Shown: piece after piece, positions 1-7,880 of the stretch | Position numbering within the stretch: position 1 is the first letter of the stretch | Layout: each line of letters opens with the position of its first letter | Assembly: GCF_029277445.1 (NCBI RefSeq) | Contig: NZ_CP119566.1 | Location: forward strand, 3,536,001 to 3,600,000 | Direction of reading: 5' to 3' | Source: Pararhizobium qamdonense | GTDB taxonomy: Bacteria > Pseudomonadota > Alphaproteobacteria > Rhizobiales > Rhizobiaceae | DNA length: 64,000 bases | Notes under the pieces: generated by a model | What the model saw: only the letters and a program-made list of their open reading frames with translations | Databases searched by the model: none | What the model was told of the DNA's origin: nothing | Made by a program: the position numbers and the translations under genes

Positions 1-1370
1 ACGGCAAATCCACCCTGATCGGCCGGCTGCTGTGGGATACCAAGGCGGTCAAGGAAGACCAGGCGGCAACGCTGCGCCGCGATAGCGGCAAGCAGAACGA
101 TCTCGGCCTGCCCGATTTCGCGCTGCTGCTCGACGGGCTGCAGGCCGAGCGCGAACAGGGCATCACCATCGATGTCGCCTATCGCTATTTCGCCACCGGC
201 AACCGCTCCTTCATCGTCGCCGACACGCCCGGCCACGAGCAATATACACGCAACATGGCAACCGGCGCTTCCACCGCCGATCTCGCCATCCTGCTCGTCG
301 ATGCCCGCACCGGCCTGCTTGAACAGACCCGCCGCCATGCGACGATCGCCTCGCTGATGGGGATCAAGCAGTTCGTGCTGGCCGTCAACAAGTTCGATCT
401 CGTCGGCTATGACCGCGCCCGCTTCGATCAGATCAGCCATGAGTTCCGCGAACTGGCTCTGTCGCTCGGCGTGCGCCAGATCACCGCCATCCCGATGTCG
501 GCGCTGAAGGGCGAGAACGTCGTTTATGACGGCAAGGCGTCGATGCCCTGGTATGAGGGCCAGACGCTGGTTGAGGTTCTGGAACTGGCCACGGTCCGCT
601 CTGCCCAGACGGTCGGCTTCCGCTTGCCCGTCCAGCGCGTCTCGCGTCCGGGCGAAAGCTTTCGCGGCTATCAGGGCACGGTTGCCGGTGGTTCCGTGAA
701 GCCCGGCGATTCGGTCGTCATCCTGCCGTCGGGCATGGTTGCCAATGTCACCAAGATCGTCACCTTCGATCTCGTGCGCAATGCCGCCGTTGCCGGCGAT
801 GCGATCACGCTGGTGCTTGACCGCCAGGTCGATGTCTCGCGCGGCGACATGATCGTTTCTCTGGAAAGCCAGCCACAGACAGGCCTTGCCTTCGATGCCC
901 ATCTTGTTGCCCTGCAATCGGACGGCATCCAGCCCGGCAAGCGCTATTGGCTGAAGAGCGGCTCGCGCCGCCAGCGCGTCACCGTGCAGCCATCGAGCCA
1001 GCTGGACTTGAAGAGCCGCAAATGGAGCCATCACACGGACGGCCTTGCGATGAACGCCATCGGCAAGGTGCATCTCTCCTTCGACGAACAGGCCGTGTTC
1101 GACGCCTACGAGCAGAACCGCACCACCGGCGCCTTCATCCTGATCGATCCCGACACCAACAATACGGTGGCCGGCGGCATGATTACCGCCAAGCGCTCGT
1201 CGCTGGGCGGCATCCATACCGAAGAAAGCCGGGTTCTCCTGTCGCTGCCGGCCGATCTCGCCGACCAGTTGATGGCGACCGAACTCTTCGCCGCCCGCCG
1301 CGAGGAAGCCGACATCCGCCGCATCTCCGCCGGCAGGGCCTCCGACGTCCTGAACGGGCTTGATGGGTAA
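1..1370 (+). CDS. cysN: Sulfate adenylyltransferase subunit 1 (3' part)
   Basis: GTPase subunit of ATP sulfurylase, which with CysD activates sulfate to APS in cytoplasmic sulfate assimilation. The gene runs in from before the window: the reading frame is open from base 3 and begins inside the P-loop (GKST). The translation-GTPase motifs follow in order: a G2 region with EREQGITID, G3 DTPGHEQYTRN, G4 NKFD. Beta-barrel domains 2 and 3 follow, to the TAA at 1368-1370. About 455 residues are visible and E. coli CysN has 475, so only a short N-terminus is missing. There is no C-terminal APS-kinase (CysC) domain, so this is CysN and not the CysNC/NodQ fusion. cysD would be expected just upstream, outside the window. 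Identification is secure. Confidence 0.95.
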   Translation, partial: GKSTLIGRLLWDTKAVKEDQAATLRRDSGKQNDLGLPDFALLLDGLQAEREQGITIDVAYRYFATGNRSFIVADTPGHEQYTRNMATGASTADLAILLVDARTGLLEQTRRHATIASLMGIKQFVLAVNKFDLVGYDRARFDQISHEFRELALSLGVRQITAIPMSALKGENVVYDGKASMPWYEGQTLVEVLELATVRSAQTVGFRLPVQRVSRPGESFRGYQGTVAGGSVKPGDSVVILPSGMVANVTKIVTFDLVRNAAVAGDAITLVLDRQVDVSRGDMIVSLESQPQTGLAFDAHLVALQSDGIQPGKRYWLKSGSRRQRVTVQPSSQLDLKSRKWSHHTDGLAMNAIGKVHLSFDEQAVFDAYEQNRTTGAFILIDPDTNNTVAGGMITAKRSSLGGIHTEESRVLLSLPADLADQLMATELFAARREEADIRRISAGRASDVLNGLDG

Positions 1371-1392
1371 GGCGGCCAAAGGCCTATGATAA

Positions 1393-1412
1393 AAGGGGCT
1401 GCGAGGCCCCTT
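1393..1412 (+). terminator. Possible terminator after cysN
   Basis: A perfect 7-bp stem (AAGGGGC / GCCCCTT) around a 6-base loop lies 22 bases after the cysN stop. Only two T follow, so it may be a weak intrinsic terminator or simply a 3'-end stabilising hairpin. Confidence 0.45.
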
Positions 1413-1470
1413 CAGATTGCGACAACCCTGTGGACGCTTGTTTGACGAGAGCGATAACCTACCCTCCCTC

Positions 1471-1590
1471 ATTCCCGCCCTTGTGGCGGGAATCCAGCGA
1501 CCCGACGTCCGTCGGGTCAAAAAACTCTTTCAGCTCAATGACTTGAGCTGACTGTATCCCCGCCACAAGCCCTCGGGTTAAACCCGAGGG
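1471..1590. repeat. Mosaic palindromic repeat element (four nested hairpins)
   Basis: Four consecutive perfect inverted repeats lie between cysN and the next gene: 1471-1479/1485-1493 (9 bp), 1499-1506/1511-1518 (8 bp), 1531-1538/1543-1550 (8 bp) and 1570-1579/1581-1590 (10 bp). In addition CTTGTGGCGGG at 1480-1490 is the exact reverse complement of 1559-1569, so the inner hairpins sit inside a larger arm. This architecture matches the mosaic palindromic elements common between genes in Rhizobiaceae. The rest of 1413-1735 holds no gene that I can support. Confidence 0.7.
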
Positions 1591-1735
1591 GAGGATGAGG
1601 GGAGTTTGGGAGCAAGCTCAATTTCCCAGTTGGCCTGCAGAGTTGTGAGATGAGACCTTTGTCAGCAGCCTGAAGGGGCAGCGATACCCCTTCAAATTCC
1701 CGATCAAACACCAAAGCCGCAGCCAATCCGCCTGC

Positions 1736-2017
1736 TTACCGCAGCCGCCCCACGGAAAGCCCGGCCGGAGCGGCCTGCGCTGTTGCATCGGCAACCGCCT
1801 TCAGCTTTTCCAGATCCGTAGCCTTCATCGCATCCGGCTCCATATCGCGCAGCGGCCTGAACCAGGCGGCGGCATCCGTCAGCGGTTGCGCATAGGGCGC
1901 CGGATAGCCGCCGAGCCCCAGGACCCATTCGCGCACGGTTTCGCGCTCCATGCGGCCGGCCTTGTAGCGGTCGTGAATGCTGGTCACGGATGCGATGAGG
2001 TCGTCGATCTTTTTCAA
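1736..2017 (-). CDS. Hypothetical protein, 93 residues
   Basis: I do not recognise this family. It is a small, soluble-looking protein with a helical, charged N-terminus (KKIDDLIASVTSIHDRYKAG) and an Ala/Leu-rich C-terminus, without a signal peptide or membrane segment. The only start open in this frame before the upstream stop is TTG at 2017; it has AAGGA seven bases upstream, which supports it, while a nearby ATG at 2022 is out of frame and reads straight into a stop. GC-rich third positions suggest a real gene. It follows the DUF2938 gene on the same strand with a short gap and could be cotranscribed. Confidence 0.55.
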   Translation of the reverse strand: MKKIDDLIASVTSIHDRYKAGRMERETVREWVLGLGGYPAPYAQPLTDAAAWFRPLRDMEPDAMKATDLEKLKAVADATAQAAPAGLSVGRLR

Positions 2018-2087
2018 CTCATGTCCTTAGACGCGTTATTCGCAACAGCCATAGCATGCCGGTGGCGCAGGCAGGAATGATCTGGCT

Positions 2088-2567
2088 CTAAGCCAAGAGC
2101 AGTGCCGTGCCGTACATCCCGGCGGCAAAGACCGTGTGCGAGACGAAGTTGAGGAAGCGCACCATATTGGCATTCGGCAGCTTGGAGGCGGCCCAGCCGA
2201 GGCCGAGACCCGGCTGCAGCAGGAACCAGCCGGCGCCGATGGTGACGATGCCGACGATCCAGGCCGGCAGGAAGGTGGGCGCCGCCAGCCATGCAGGCCC
2301 GGTAAACGCCACCAAAAGAATGCCATAGGCGATGCCGACGGCATAATGGCTGATCCAGCCCAGCGCCTGCTCATGCGCATAGGGCTCGGCCTTGGCGATC
2401 GTGTCGTGAAAGACTTTTCCGGTGCGCAAATGCCAGAACCAGCGCCCAACCGGCCCCCAGTTCGGCTTGCTCTGACCGGCCACCAGATAGAGAAACAGTG
2501 CCCAGATATCCATCAGCACCGTACCGCCAATGCCGATTGCCACGCTACGCCAGAAAAGATCGAACAT
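2088..2567 (-). CDS. DUF2938 family membrane protein
   Basis: An integral membrane protein of 159 residues with about four hydrophobic helices. It shows the pattern I associate with DUF2938: an N-terminal helix with MDIWALFLY, then NWGPVGRWFWHL, a conserved LGWISHYAVGIAYG segment and a C-terminal QPGLGLGWAASK..P region. Function is unknown for the family. The frame stays open upstream to 2738, but ATG at 2567 with AGGAACC upstream matches the family N-terminus and is preferred; the longer version would add an Arg/Ser-rich tail unlike a membrane protein start. It is followed on the same strand by the 93-residue hypothetical gene. Confidence 0.7.
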   Translation of the reverse strand: MFDLFWRSVAIGIGGTVLMDIWALFLYLVAGQSKPNWGPVGRWFWHLRTGKVFHDTIAKAEPYAHEQALGWISHYAVGIAYGILLVAFTGPAWLAAPTFLPAWIVGIVTIGAGWFLLQPGLGLGWAASKLPNANMVRFLNFVSHTVFAAGMYGTALLLA

Positions 2568-2831
2568 GCGCAAGGGTTCCTGCTGGCTGGACCGGCGTGA
2601 GCCCCTGATAATCGAAGCGAACGCGGGATATGACGGGGATCTGCGATAGCGCAGAGATGCGATCCGTTGTAAGTCACACTCCGTTTTTCGGTCAAGGAAG
2701 AGTGAAGCGCGATACAGGCTGATCGGCGTTTTCTGCACGCGAGCGCATGGTCAAGCCGGCGTGACACGGCGGGCAAATGTTTTGAAACTGAGCGGGGGGA
2801 AAAGGCGAGGAATTACAAGCCTTTGATAAGC

Positions 2832-2908
2832 TGGTCGGAGTGAGAGGATTCGAACCTCCGACCCCGTCGTCCCGAACGACGTGCGCTACCAGGCTGCGCT
2901 ACACTCCG
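2832..2908 (-). tRNA. tRNA-Pro (anticodon CGG)
   Basis: Read on the minus strand it folds as a complete cloverleaf: acceptor stem CGGAGTG/CACTCCG, D arm, anticodon stem CGTCG/CGACG with loop TTCGGGA (anticodon CGG), T arm containing TTCGAAT, and an encoded terminal CCA. It is 77 nt with CCA. Confidence 0.96.
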
Positions 2909-3284
2909 TGACCAGCGGCGCCTCTATAGAACAGCATTTTCCTTTCCACAAGGCGCAAATTTCAAAAATCGGCAAAGGGACTGAAAACAACGGGATAGGC
3001 GGCGCTATGGCCCTGGAAAAGAGGGTAATCCGCCTCTGTGGCCGATGGAAGGATCGCAGCTTTGCCGCAGCGTACGCTGGGTTCAGCGGCCATCCGCCTG
3101 CGCTGCTGGGGCCTTTCGGCAACGCTTGAAAATTTATGCGCAAAGGCGCGCAGATAAGTTGTTGCGGCGATTTTCTTTCAATCGGTTTAGCGCTAGAGGC
3201 TGAAGGGAAAATCCCCGGCCGGCAGCCCGTTGCGCCGCCGGGACAACCGATGTTTGAGACCGAAAGCCAAAGGGACCTGACCAG
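2909..3284. other. Intergenic stretch upstream of a lipoprotein gene
   Basis: 376 bases between the 5' side of tRNA-Pro and the lipoprotein gene. It must contain the tRNA promoter (minus strand) and the lipoprotein promoter (plus strand). I see no further gene, repeat or convincing structure in it. Confidence 0.4.
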
Positions 3285-3695
3285 ATGAATTTCCGCTTGA
3301 TGACCGTCGCCGCCCTTGCGCTGGCGCTTGCCGGCTGCACCACCGTGGGCCCGGCCCGCAATGCTGTCGAAGCCCGCTGGAGCGGACAGCCCGCCGGCGT
3401 CTTCTTCGCCGCCTTCGGCCCGCCGCAGTCGGACGTCTCAAGCGGCGATACGACGGTCTATTCCTGGAAGGGCGGCTACAAAAAGCGGACGATCCCGGCA
3501 CAGTTCGCCGAGGGTGCAAACGGCAAGAAGGGCAAGAAGATCGCCGCTGCCCGCACCGAATTCCTCTCCTGCTCCGTCCAGCTCAGCGTATCCTCCGACT
3601 ATGTCATCCGCTCGATCAAGGTCCTCGGCGACGTCAAGAAATCCTCCGGCCCGAGCTGGTGCGAGGAGTTTCTGGCCGGCCAAAAGGCCAGTTGA
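3285..3695 (+). CDS. Small hypothetical lipoprotein
   Basis: A 136-residue exported protein with a type II signal peptide: positively charged start, hydrophobic Ala/Leu core and the lipobox LAGC with Cys18 as the expected lipidation site, so it should be anchored in the envelope. The mature part contains a YSWKGGYKKR segment, a Lys-rich KKGKK stretch and two further cysteines (C68-region SCSVQLSV and SWCEEF) that could form a disulfide. It resembles alphaproteobacterial hypothetical lipoproteins; no function can be assigned. It is monocistronic: a strong terminator follows and the next gene converges. Confidence 0.75.
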   Translation: MNFRLMTVAALALALAGCTTVGPARNAVEARWSGQPAGVFFAAFGPPQSDVSSGDTTVYSWKGGYKKRTIPAQFAEGANGKKGKKIAAARTEFLSCSVQLSVSSDYVIRSIKVLGDVKKSSGPSWCEEFLAGQKAS

Positions 3696-3725
3696 GAATT
3701 TCGAGCGCAGATGTGTGATTTAAAG

Positions 3726-3760
3726 AGACCCGCCGGCGAACGCTGGCGGGTCTTTTCTTT
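3726..3760. terminator. Bidirectional intrinsic terminator
   Basis: A 13-bp stem (AGACCCGCCGGCG against CGCTGGCGGGTCT, one wobble pair) with an AA loop is followed on plus by TTTTCTTT and on minus by a T-rich TCTTTAAA. It separates two convergent genes ending at 3695 and 3770. Confidence 0.9.
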
Positions 3761-3769
3761 GGAAGCTGC

Positions 3770-3952
3770 TCAGGTCGAGCTATTGTCCTCGACCGGCGCA
3801 CCGGGGCCATTTTTCTTCAACGACTCGATGGCATTCTGCGCGCTCGACTTGGACGAATAGCCTTCCGTCGCAAACATCACTTCATTGTTGTATTTGAAAC
3901 GAACCCGAAATTCGCCAGCCTTGTCTTTGAAGATTTCAAACTTGTGAGCCAT
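3770..3952 (-). CDS. YegP-like DUF1508 protein
   Basis: A 60-residue protein consisting of one DUF1508/YegP-type domain: FEIFKDKAGEFRVRFK, then a second strand ending in EGYSSKSSAQNAIESLKKN. The domain is a small alpha/beta fold of unknown role, found in one or two copies; this gene has a single copy, at the lower end of the family length. The start ATG at 3952 has AGGAGGGGC a few bases upstream. Its 3' end shares the bidirectional terminator with the lipoprotein gene. Confidence 0.88.
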   Translation of the reverse strand: MAHKFEIFKDKAGEFRVRFKYNNEVMFATEGYSSKSSAQNAIESLKKNGPGAPVEDNSST

Positions 3953-4168
3953 GAACTGCCCCTCCTGTCAGCGTGAATCAAGCCTGTGTAAGGTGGCAGT
4001 TGCAACCGGCGTTGGCAAGTTTGAACATGATGGAAAGGATGGCGGGTTTTGGTGAGGGTTTAAGGAACGCCATTTGGGCAGCTGCCGCGGGCGGTGGAGG
4101 CTCAATACAAATCCACGGCGGAAGTGTGTAATGGACCTGCGGAGTTTGAAAGAGAAGAAAAAACAAAG

Positions 4169-4185
4169 TGGCTGGGGCACCTGGA
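4169..4185. repeat. att-like copy of the tRNA-Gln 3' end
   Basis: TGGCTGGGGCACCTGGA here matches the 3' end of tRNA-Gln at 5461-5477 (TGGCTGGGGCGCCTGGA) at 16 of 17 positions, in the same orientation. Duplicated tRNA 3' ends are the classic trace of tyrosine-recombinase integration. Confidence 0.65.
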
Positions 4186-4273
4186 ACATAATCCAACTCT
4201 TCCCAGCCCTTTGTTTTCCCATAGTGATTTGTATTAATTGACGTATTTTTCTGAACTGTTACGGAATGCTGCT

Positions 4274-4425
4274 ATGGATGATGAGAAGCGGCGAACCTTG
4301 CCGACCATCTACGCGACGTGATCGCCGACGCTGCATTCCTTCATGATGAGCTTTACACCGCGTCCTGCCTGCTCAGCCGTGGCATCGCTCGCGGGTGGAA
4401 GCCGAAATTCAACAGTGAGGCATAA
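4274..4425 (+). pseudogene. Possible broken small gene
   Basis: ATG at 4274 opens a short frame (MDDEK...) that soon closes. A one-base shift joins it to a frame open from 4285 to the TAA at 4423-4425, which encodes a plausible helical protein end (ADHLRDVIADAAFLHDELY, then LLSRGIARGW). It looks like the remains of a roughly 50-residue protein or the tail of a longer one. I cannot name it; it may equally be chance coding. Confidence 0.3.
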
Positions 4426-4443
4426 GCGCGAAACTGTTGCGCC

Positions 4444-5286
4444 TTAAAATAGCTGAATTACACCTGCCTCAAGCAATCGCTCGAAAGGCAGTTCTCTATG
4501 GAATTCGCCCTCAAAAATAACCTCGTTTAAAGCAGTATTGATCAGCGTTTTTATCGCGGTGACATACGCGACATTGCGCTCAGGCTCTCCGCTCATGCAA
4601 TTAACACCAAAAACCCGACCTTCTTCATCGAAAACCGGCCCGCCACTAGACCCGGGATGCATGAAAAAATTCACCCGCGAGCACGGCCAAGGCAGCATCA
4701 CACTATCACGCCCTTCAGGAAATATTTCGACCACAGTCCCGCGATAAAAAGCGGGGTTCATAACGATATCGAACTGACCATCGTCACGCCGAACGACGGC
4801 TGAATTCGGAAATGCATAAGTGAACGTAATCTCGCCTATTGAAGGCTCGGTTTCCCTTAGGGGCAATACCTTGTGCTTGTGTCCGGCGATGGGAGAGAGT
4901 TGCGCTATGGCGATATCTGCGCTTGCAGATCGGCAAATAGATATTAACGGCCGAGCACGGAACTCGGATTCTCCGCTCCGCTGGAAAATGTAAGGGTCGT
5001 GTGCCTGATGGTTGTCTACAAATATGTCTTCGACAACATGCCGCGCGGTAGCAACTAAATTTTGAGCAATAAAAAATGCCGTGCCGACGAACCTCCACTC
5101 TCTCGGTTCCGCTTTGCTAACATAGAAAATCGGAACTACGCACTCCTTGAGGTCAGGCCGGCCACCATCATTGTCGAAAACAAGATACTTATCTGGCTCG
5201 TCAGTGCCTAGGAGGGGCGGCAAAATAATCGGCGGCTTCTCAGCCCTGTTTTTCTTAAATTTTTTACGCCACGACGATTTTGCCAC
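4444..5286 (-). CDS. Trypsin-like serine peptidase, cytoplasmic
   Basis: A 280-residue protein with an S1/trypsin-like fold. The catalytic triad is readable: His83 in ATARHVVED, Asp124 in SADIAIAQL, Ser214 in HPGSSGGPVFDEEG. There is no signal peptide; the N-terminus is Lys/Arg-rich (WRKKFKKNR), so it is probably cytoplasmic, unlike periplasmic DegP-type proteases, and no PDZ domain follows. Translation starts at GTG 5286 with GAGG just upstream. Its codon use is AT-richer than that of its neighbours, and it lies inside a small island at the tRNA-Gln 3' end, both signs of horizontal transfer. Substrate and role are unknown; trypsin-like peptidases occur in some anti-phage systems, but nothing here proves that. 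Confidence 0.82.
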   Translation of the reverse strand: MAKSSWRKKFKKNRAEKPPIILPPLLGTDEPDKYLVFDNDGGRPDLKECVVPIFYVSKAEPREWRFVGTAFFIAQNLVATARHVVEDIFVDNHQAHDPYIFQRSGESEFRARPLISICRSASADIAIAQLSPIAGHKHKVLPLRETEPSIGEITFTYAFPNSAVVRRDDGQFDIVMNPAFYRGTVVEIFPEGRDSVMLPWPCSRVNFFMHPGSSGGPVFDEEGRVFGVNCMSGEPERNVAYVTAIKTLINTALNEVIFEGEFHRELPFERLLEAGVIQLF

Positions 5287-5460
5287 TCAAACCTCGTAAG
5301 TTTACCACGATGCTTATTTCTACTTTGAGTGGCATCGATTACCCCAACAACACCATAGCGCACTGACAAAATTTGCGCCAAAAATATGCGCCGGAAAACT
5401 GTTACGGCTAGCCTTTTCTAAAGCAACACAAGTCATTGATTTAGCTTAATAAAATAGTCG

Positions 5461-5534
5461 TGGCTGGGGCGCCTGGATTCGAACCAGGGGTGCCGGTACC
5501 AAAAACCAGTGCCTTACCGCTTGGCTACGCCCCA
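5461..5534 (-). tRNA. tRNA-Gln (anticodon TTG)
   Basis: On minus: acceptor stem TGGGGCG/CGCCCCA, anticodon stem CTGGT/ACCGG with loop TTTTGGT (anticodon TTG), T loop TTCGAATC and encoded CCA; 74 nt. Its 3' end borders the peptidase island. Confidence 0.96.
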
Positions 5535-5679
5535 CCGTTTGGCGCGAACAGATTGCCCTGCCAAATCGAGAGCCGGTTTAGCAAAGCCGGACGCGTGCGA
5601 CAATGTTTAAGTTTGGGTTTTGAGCGTATTTTTCAAGGGAGGCTTGGGAAAGTTGCGGGAGAAGCTTCTGTGTAGAAAG

Positions 5680-5790
5680 GCCCCTCATCCGCCCTTCGGG
5701 CACCTTCTCCCCGCTTGCGGGGAGAAGGACAGGCGGCAAGCTCCGTCGTCCCCTCGCCCCGCGAGCGGGGAGAGGGTTAGGGTGAGGGGC
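5680..5790. repeat. RIME1-like palindromic repeat
   Basis: The block opens with GCCCCTCATCCGCCCTTCGG and closes with GGTGAGGGGC, with internal hairpins CTTCTCCCCGC/GCGGGGAGAAG and CTCGCCCCGC/GCGGGGAGAG. This is the layout of rhizobial intergenic mosaic elements. Together with plain intergenic sequence it fills 5535-5930; no gene is visible there. Confidence 0.75.
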
Positions 5791-5930
5791 AGCGCTGCGG
5801 GGAAAGCTGGTGCCGCACCCCGTTTTCAAAAGACACAAGGCTGGCTCAAAAGACGCAAGGCCGATGCGGGAAATGCGTTTCTGTTGCCGGTTTTCTCAGA
5901 TAGGGTCGGGTCTTCAACCCGGAGACCTCC

Positions 5931-6227
5931 ATGAGCATTTTTCGTGCCCGCCCGCCTGCCAAGCCGACCGTTCTTCTCGATGACGAGGTGGTGCGGATCA
6001 CCCGTTGGGATTTCGAGCCGGGGGCCGATACCGGGCATCATGTGCATGGCATGGGCTATGTGGTCATCCCGATGACAGATTGCCGGTTTCTTCTGGAGGA
6101 GCCGGGCGGCGAGCGGCGGGTGGATATTGCCAAGGGCCAGGCCTACCGGCGCGAGGCCGGCGTCGAGCACAATGTCGTCAATGCCGGCAAGGATTTCATG
6201 TCCTTCATCGAAATCGAGTACAAGTGA
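5931..6227 (+). CDS. Cupin-domain protein
   Basis: A 98-residue single-domain cupin. The first cupin motif is visible as GADTGHHVHGMGYVVIP (His residues about 36, 37 and 39), and the second as REAGVEHNVVNAG (His about 83), which together would bind a divalent metal. Small cupins of this type are found as stand-alone enzymes or sensors; the substrate cannot be told from sequence. It begins a run of three genes on the same strand: the MBL-fold gene starts 11 bases after its stop and the DCC-family gene overlaps that one, so the three probably form an operon. Confidence 0.82.
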   Translation: MSIFRARPPAKPTVLLDDEVVRITRWDFEPGADTGHHVHGMGYVVIPMTDCRFLLEEPGGERRVDIAKGQAYRREAGVEHNVVNAGKDFMSFIEIEYK

Positions 6228-6238
6228 AGAGACGGGGC

Positions 6239-7165
6239 ATGGACGGTCCGGATTTCGACCTTGACTTCAAGCCTGCCCATGGCGAGGCGGTGACGGTGGC
6301 AGACGGGGTGCAGCGCATCACCGTCAACAATCCCGGCCCCTTCACCTTCCATGGTACCAACAGCTATATCGTCGGCGCTTCATCGGTGGCGGTGATCGAT
6401 CCCGGGCCTGAGGACGAGGCGCATTTTCAGGCGCTGATGGCGGCGCTGAAGGGCCGCGAGGTCACCCATATCGCCGTCAGCCACACCCACCGCGACCACT
6501 CGCCGCTGACCAGACGGCTGAAGGCTGCGACCGGCGCTACCGTGGTGGCCGAAGGGCCGCACCGGGCGGCTCGGCCGCTGCATGCAGGCGAGATCAATCC
6601 CTTTGCCGAAAGCTCGGACATGGATTTTGCGCCCGATATCGCACTTGCCGACGGCGACAGGATCGAAGGCGACGGCTGGTCGCTGACAGCACTTCTGACC
6701 CCCGGCCATACCGCCAACCATGCGGCCTTTGCGCTCGGCACGCCGGATGATACCGGCATCGTCTTTTCCGCCGATCACGTCATGGCCTGGGCGACCTCGA
6801 TCGTCGCGCCGCCGGATGGATCGATGAGCGACTACATGGCGTCGCTGGAAAAGCTGCTCGGCCGCGACGACCGGCTCTACCTGCCCGGCCATGGCGGCCC
6901 GGTGAAGGAGCCTGCGGCGTTCCTGCGGGGTTTGCGCGCCCACCGGCGAATGCGCGAGCGCGCCGTGTTTGAACGGGTGCGGGCCGGCGACAGCCATATC
7001 ATGGACATGGTCAAGGTGATCTACGCCACCACCGATCCACGGCTGCATGGGGCCGCAGCGCTTTCGGTCTTTGCGCATCTGGAGGACCTGATCGAGCGCG
7101 GTGAGGTCAAGACCGATGGCGCGCCGTCGCTGGCCGGGGCGTTCCGGCTGGGCGGGACGCGCTGA
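6239..7165 (+). CDS. MBL-fold metallo-hydrolase (LACTB2-like)
   Basis: A 308-residue metallo-beta-lactamase-fold hydrolase. The signature HTHRDH is at residues 82-87, preceded by the strand VAVIDPGPEDEAH; the later metal ligands are in LLTPGHTANH and in FSADHVM and LYLPGHGGP. The C-terminal helical region (RAHRRMRERAVF..) matches the extra domain of LACTB2-type enzymes, some of which are endoribonucleases; others in the family are thioesterases or glyoxalases. ATG at 6239 follows the cupin stop by 11 bases. Its TGA overlaps the ATG of the next gene (TGATG), which argues for translational coupling. Confidence 0.85.
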   Translation: MDGPDFDLDFKPAHGEAVTVADGVQRITVNNPGPFTFHGTNSYIVGASSVAVIDPGPEDEAHFQALMAALKGREVTHIAVSHTHRDHSPLTRRLKAATGATVVAEGPHRAARPLHAGEINPFAESSDMDFAPDIALADGDRIEGDGWSLTALLTPGHTANHAAFALGTPDDTGIVFSADHVMAWATSIVAPPDGSMSDYMASLEKLLGRDDRLYLPGHGGPVKEPAAFLRGLRAHRRMRERAVFERVRAGDSHIMDMVKVIYATTDPRLHGAAALSVFAHLEDLIERGEVKTDGAPSLAGAFRLGGTR

Positions 7166-7620
7166 TGCCATTGCGGCCGGCCTATAGCTACCGCAACGAT
7201 CCGGCAGTGCCGGATTTTGCCGACGATCACCCCATCCTCGTCTTTGACGGCGAATGCATCTTCTGCTCCGGCTGGGTGAATTTCGTCCTGCGGCACGACC
7301 GGCAGGGCCGCTACCGCTTCATCACGGCACAATCGCCGCTTGGCCAAGCGCTCTACCGGCACTATGGCCTCGACAGCCGCGATTACGAGACCAACATCCT
7401 GATTGCCGATGGCATCGCCTATCTGAAATCCGAAGGTTCGCTGCGTTTGGCCGCCGGGCTCGGCTTTCCGTGGAAACTGACTGGCATCCTGCGTCTCATC
7501 CCGAAAAGCATCCGCGACCCGCTCTATGAATGGATCGCCCGCAACCGCTACCGGATCGCCGGCCGCCGAAACACCTGCTTCGTGCCTTCGCCGGAGCACC
7601 GGGCCCGGTTTCTGGCATGA
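7165..7620 (+). CDS. DCC-family thiol-disulfide oxidoreductase (DUF393)
   Basis: A 151-residue protein with the DCC motif near the N-terminus: VFDGECIFCSGWVNF, where D28, C31 and C34 give the family its name and form a thioredoxin-like CxxC site. The continuation (RFITAQSPLGQAL, and LRLAAGLGFPWKL) is typical of DUF393. It is presumed to be a cytoplasmic redox protein; the partner is unknown. It starts one base inside the MBL-fold gene, so it is the last gene of the cupin/MBL/DCC run. After it, 7621-7880 has no recognisable gene and leads to the LysR gene. Confidence 0.88.
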   Translation: MPLRPAYSYRNDPAVPDFADDHPILVFDGECIFCSGWVNFVLRHDRQGRYRFITAQSPLGQALYRHYGLDSRDYETNILIADGIAYLKSEGSLRLAAGLGFPWKLTGILRLIPKSIRDPLYEWIARNRYRIAGRRNTCFVPSPEHRARFLA

Positions 7621-7880
7621 GCAACACGGCCTTTTCCGGTTTCCGGCCTGGATCAACAGCCGCCTGGCCTCCCTGATCGTTCGCTATAGCGCTTGGCCCT
7701 GCCGTCCGGATCGGAACAAGCCCTCGGTTGCAGGGTCAAAAGCCGGATGACGTCCATCCATAGTCGCAGCATTGCATTCATCGGCGTCGTCCTTGTGATA
7801 TCGATGGCTGAGTGTGATCCCGCTTGCCCGCTGCGGACAAACGAGCTTATTGTCGGCTTCGAATGACTTGAGGTTATGCG

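Larger units (their letters stand above)
4169..5460. mobile_element. Small tRNA-Gln-adjacent island (remnant integrative element)
   Basis: About 1.3 kb between the att-like 17-mer and the tRNA-Gln 3' end. It is visibly richer in A+T than its neighbours and carries only a gene remnant and a trypsin-like peptidase gene. No integrase gene is present, so it is either a remnant or was mobilised in trans. Inside it, the 11-mer AACTGTTACGG occurs at 4254-4264 and again at 5397-5407, bracketing the cargo, with a weaker relative (AACTGTTGCGC) at 4432-4442. Confidence 0.55.

Noticed and set aside
3968..4222. Two overlapping minus-strand frames between the DUF1508 gene and the island
   Set aside because: They cross the att-like repeat, have no start signals and give Pro/Arg/Phe-rich products without any pattern.
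4274..4425. Treating the small frame in the island as an intact antitoxin or regulator
   Set aside because: It needs a frameshift to join start and body and has no recognisable domain, so it is listed only as a possible remnant.
5680..5790. Possible CRISPR-like or rho-independent array at the RIME block
   Set aside because: The repeats are inverted, not direct, and there are no equal-length spacers; it fits a rhizobial mosaic palindrome.
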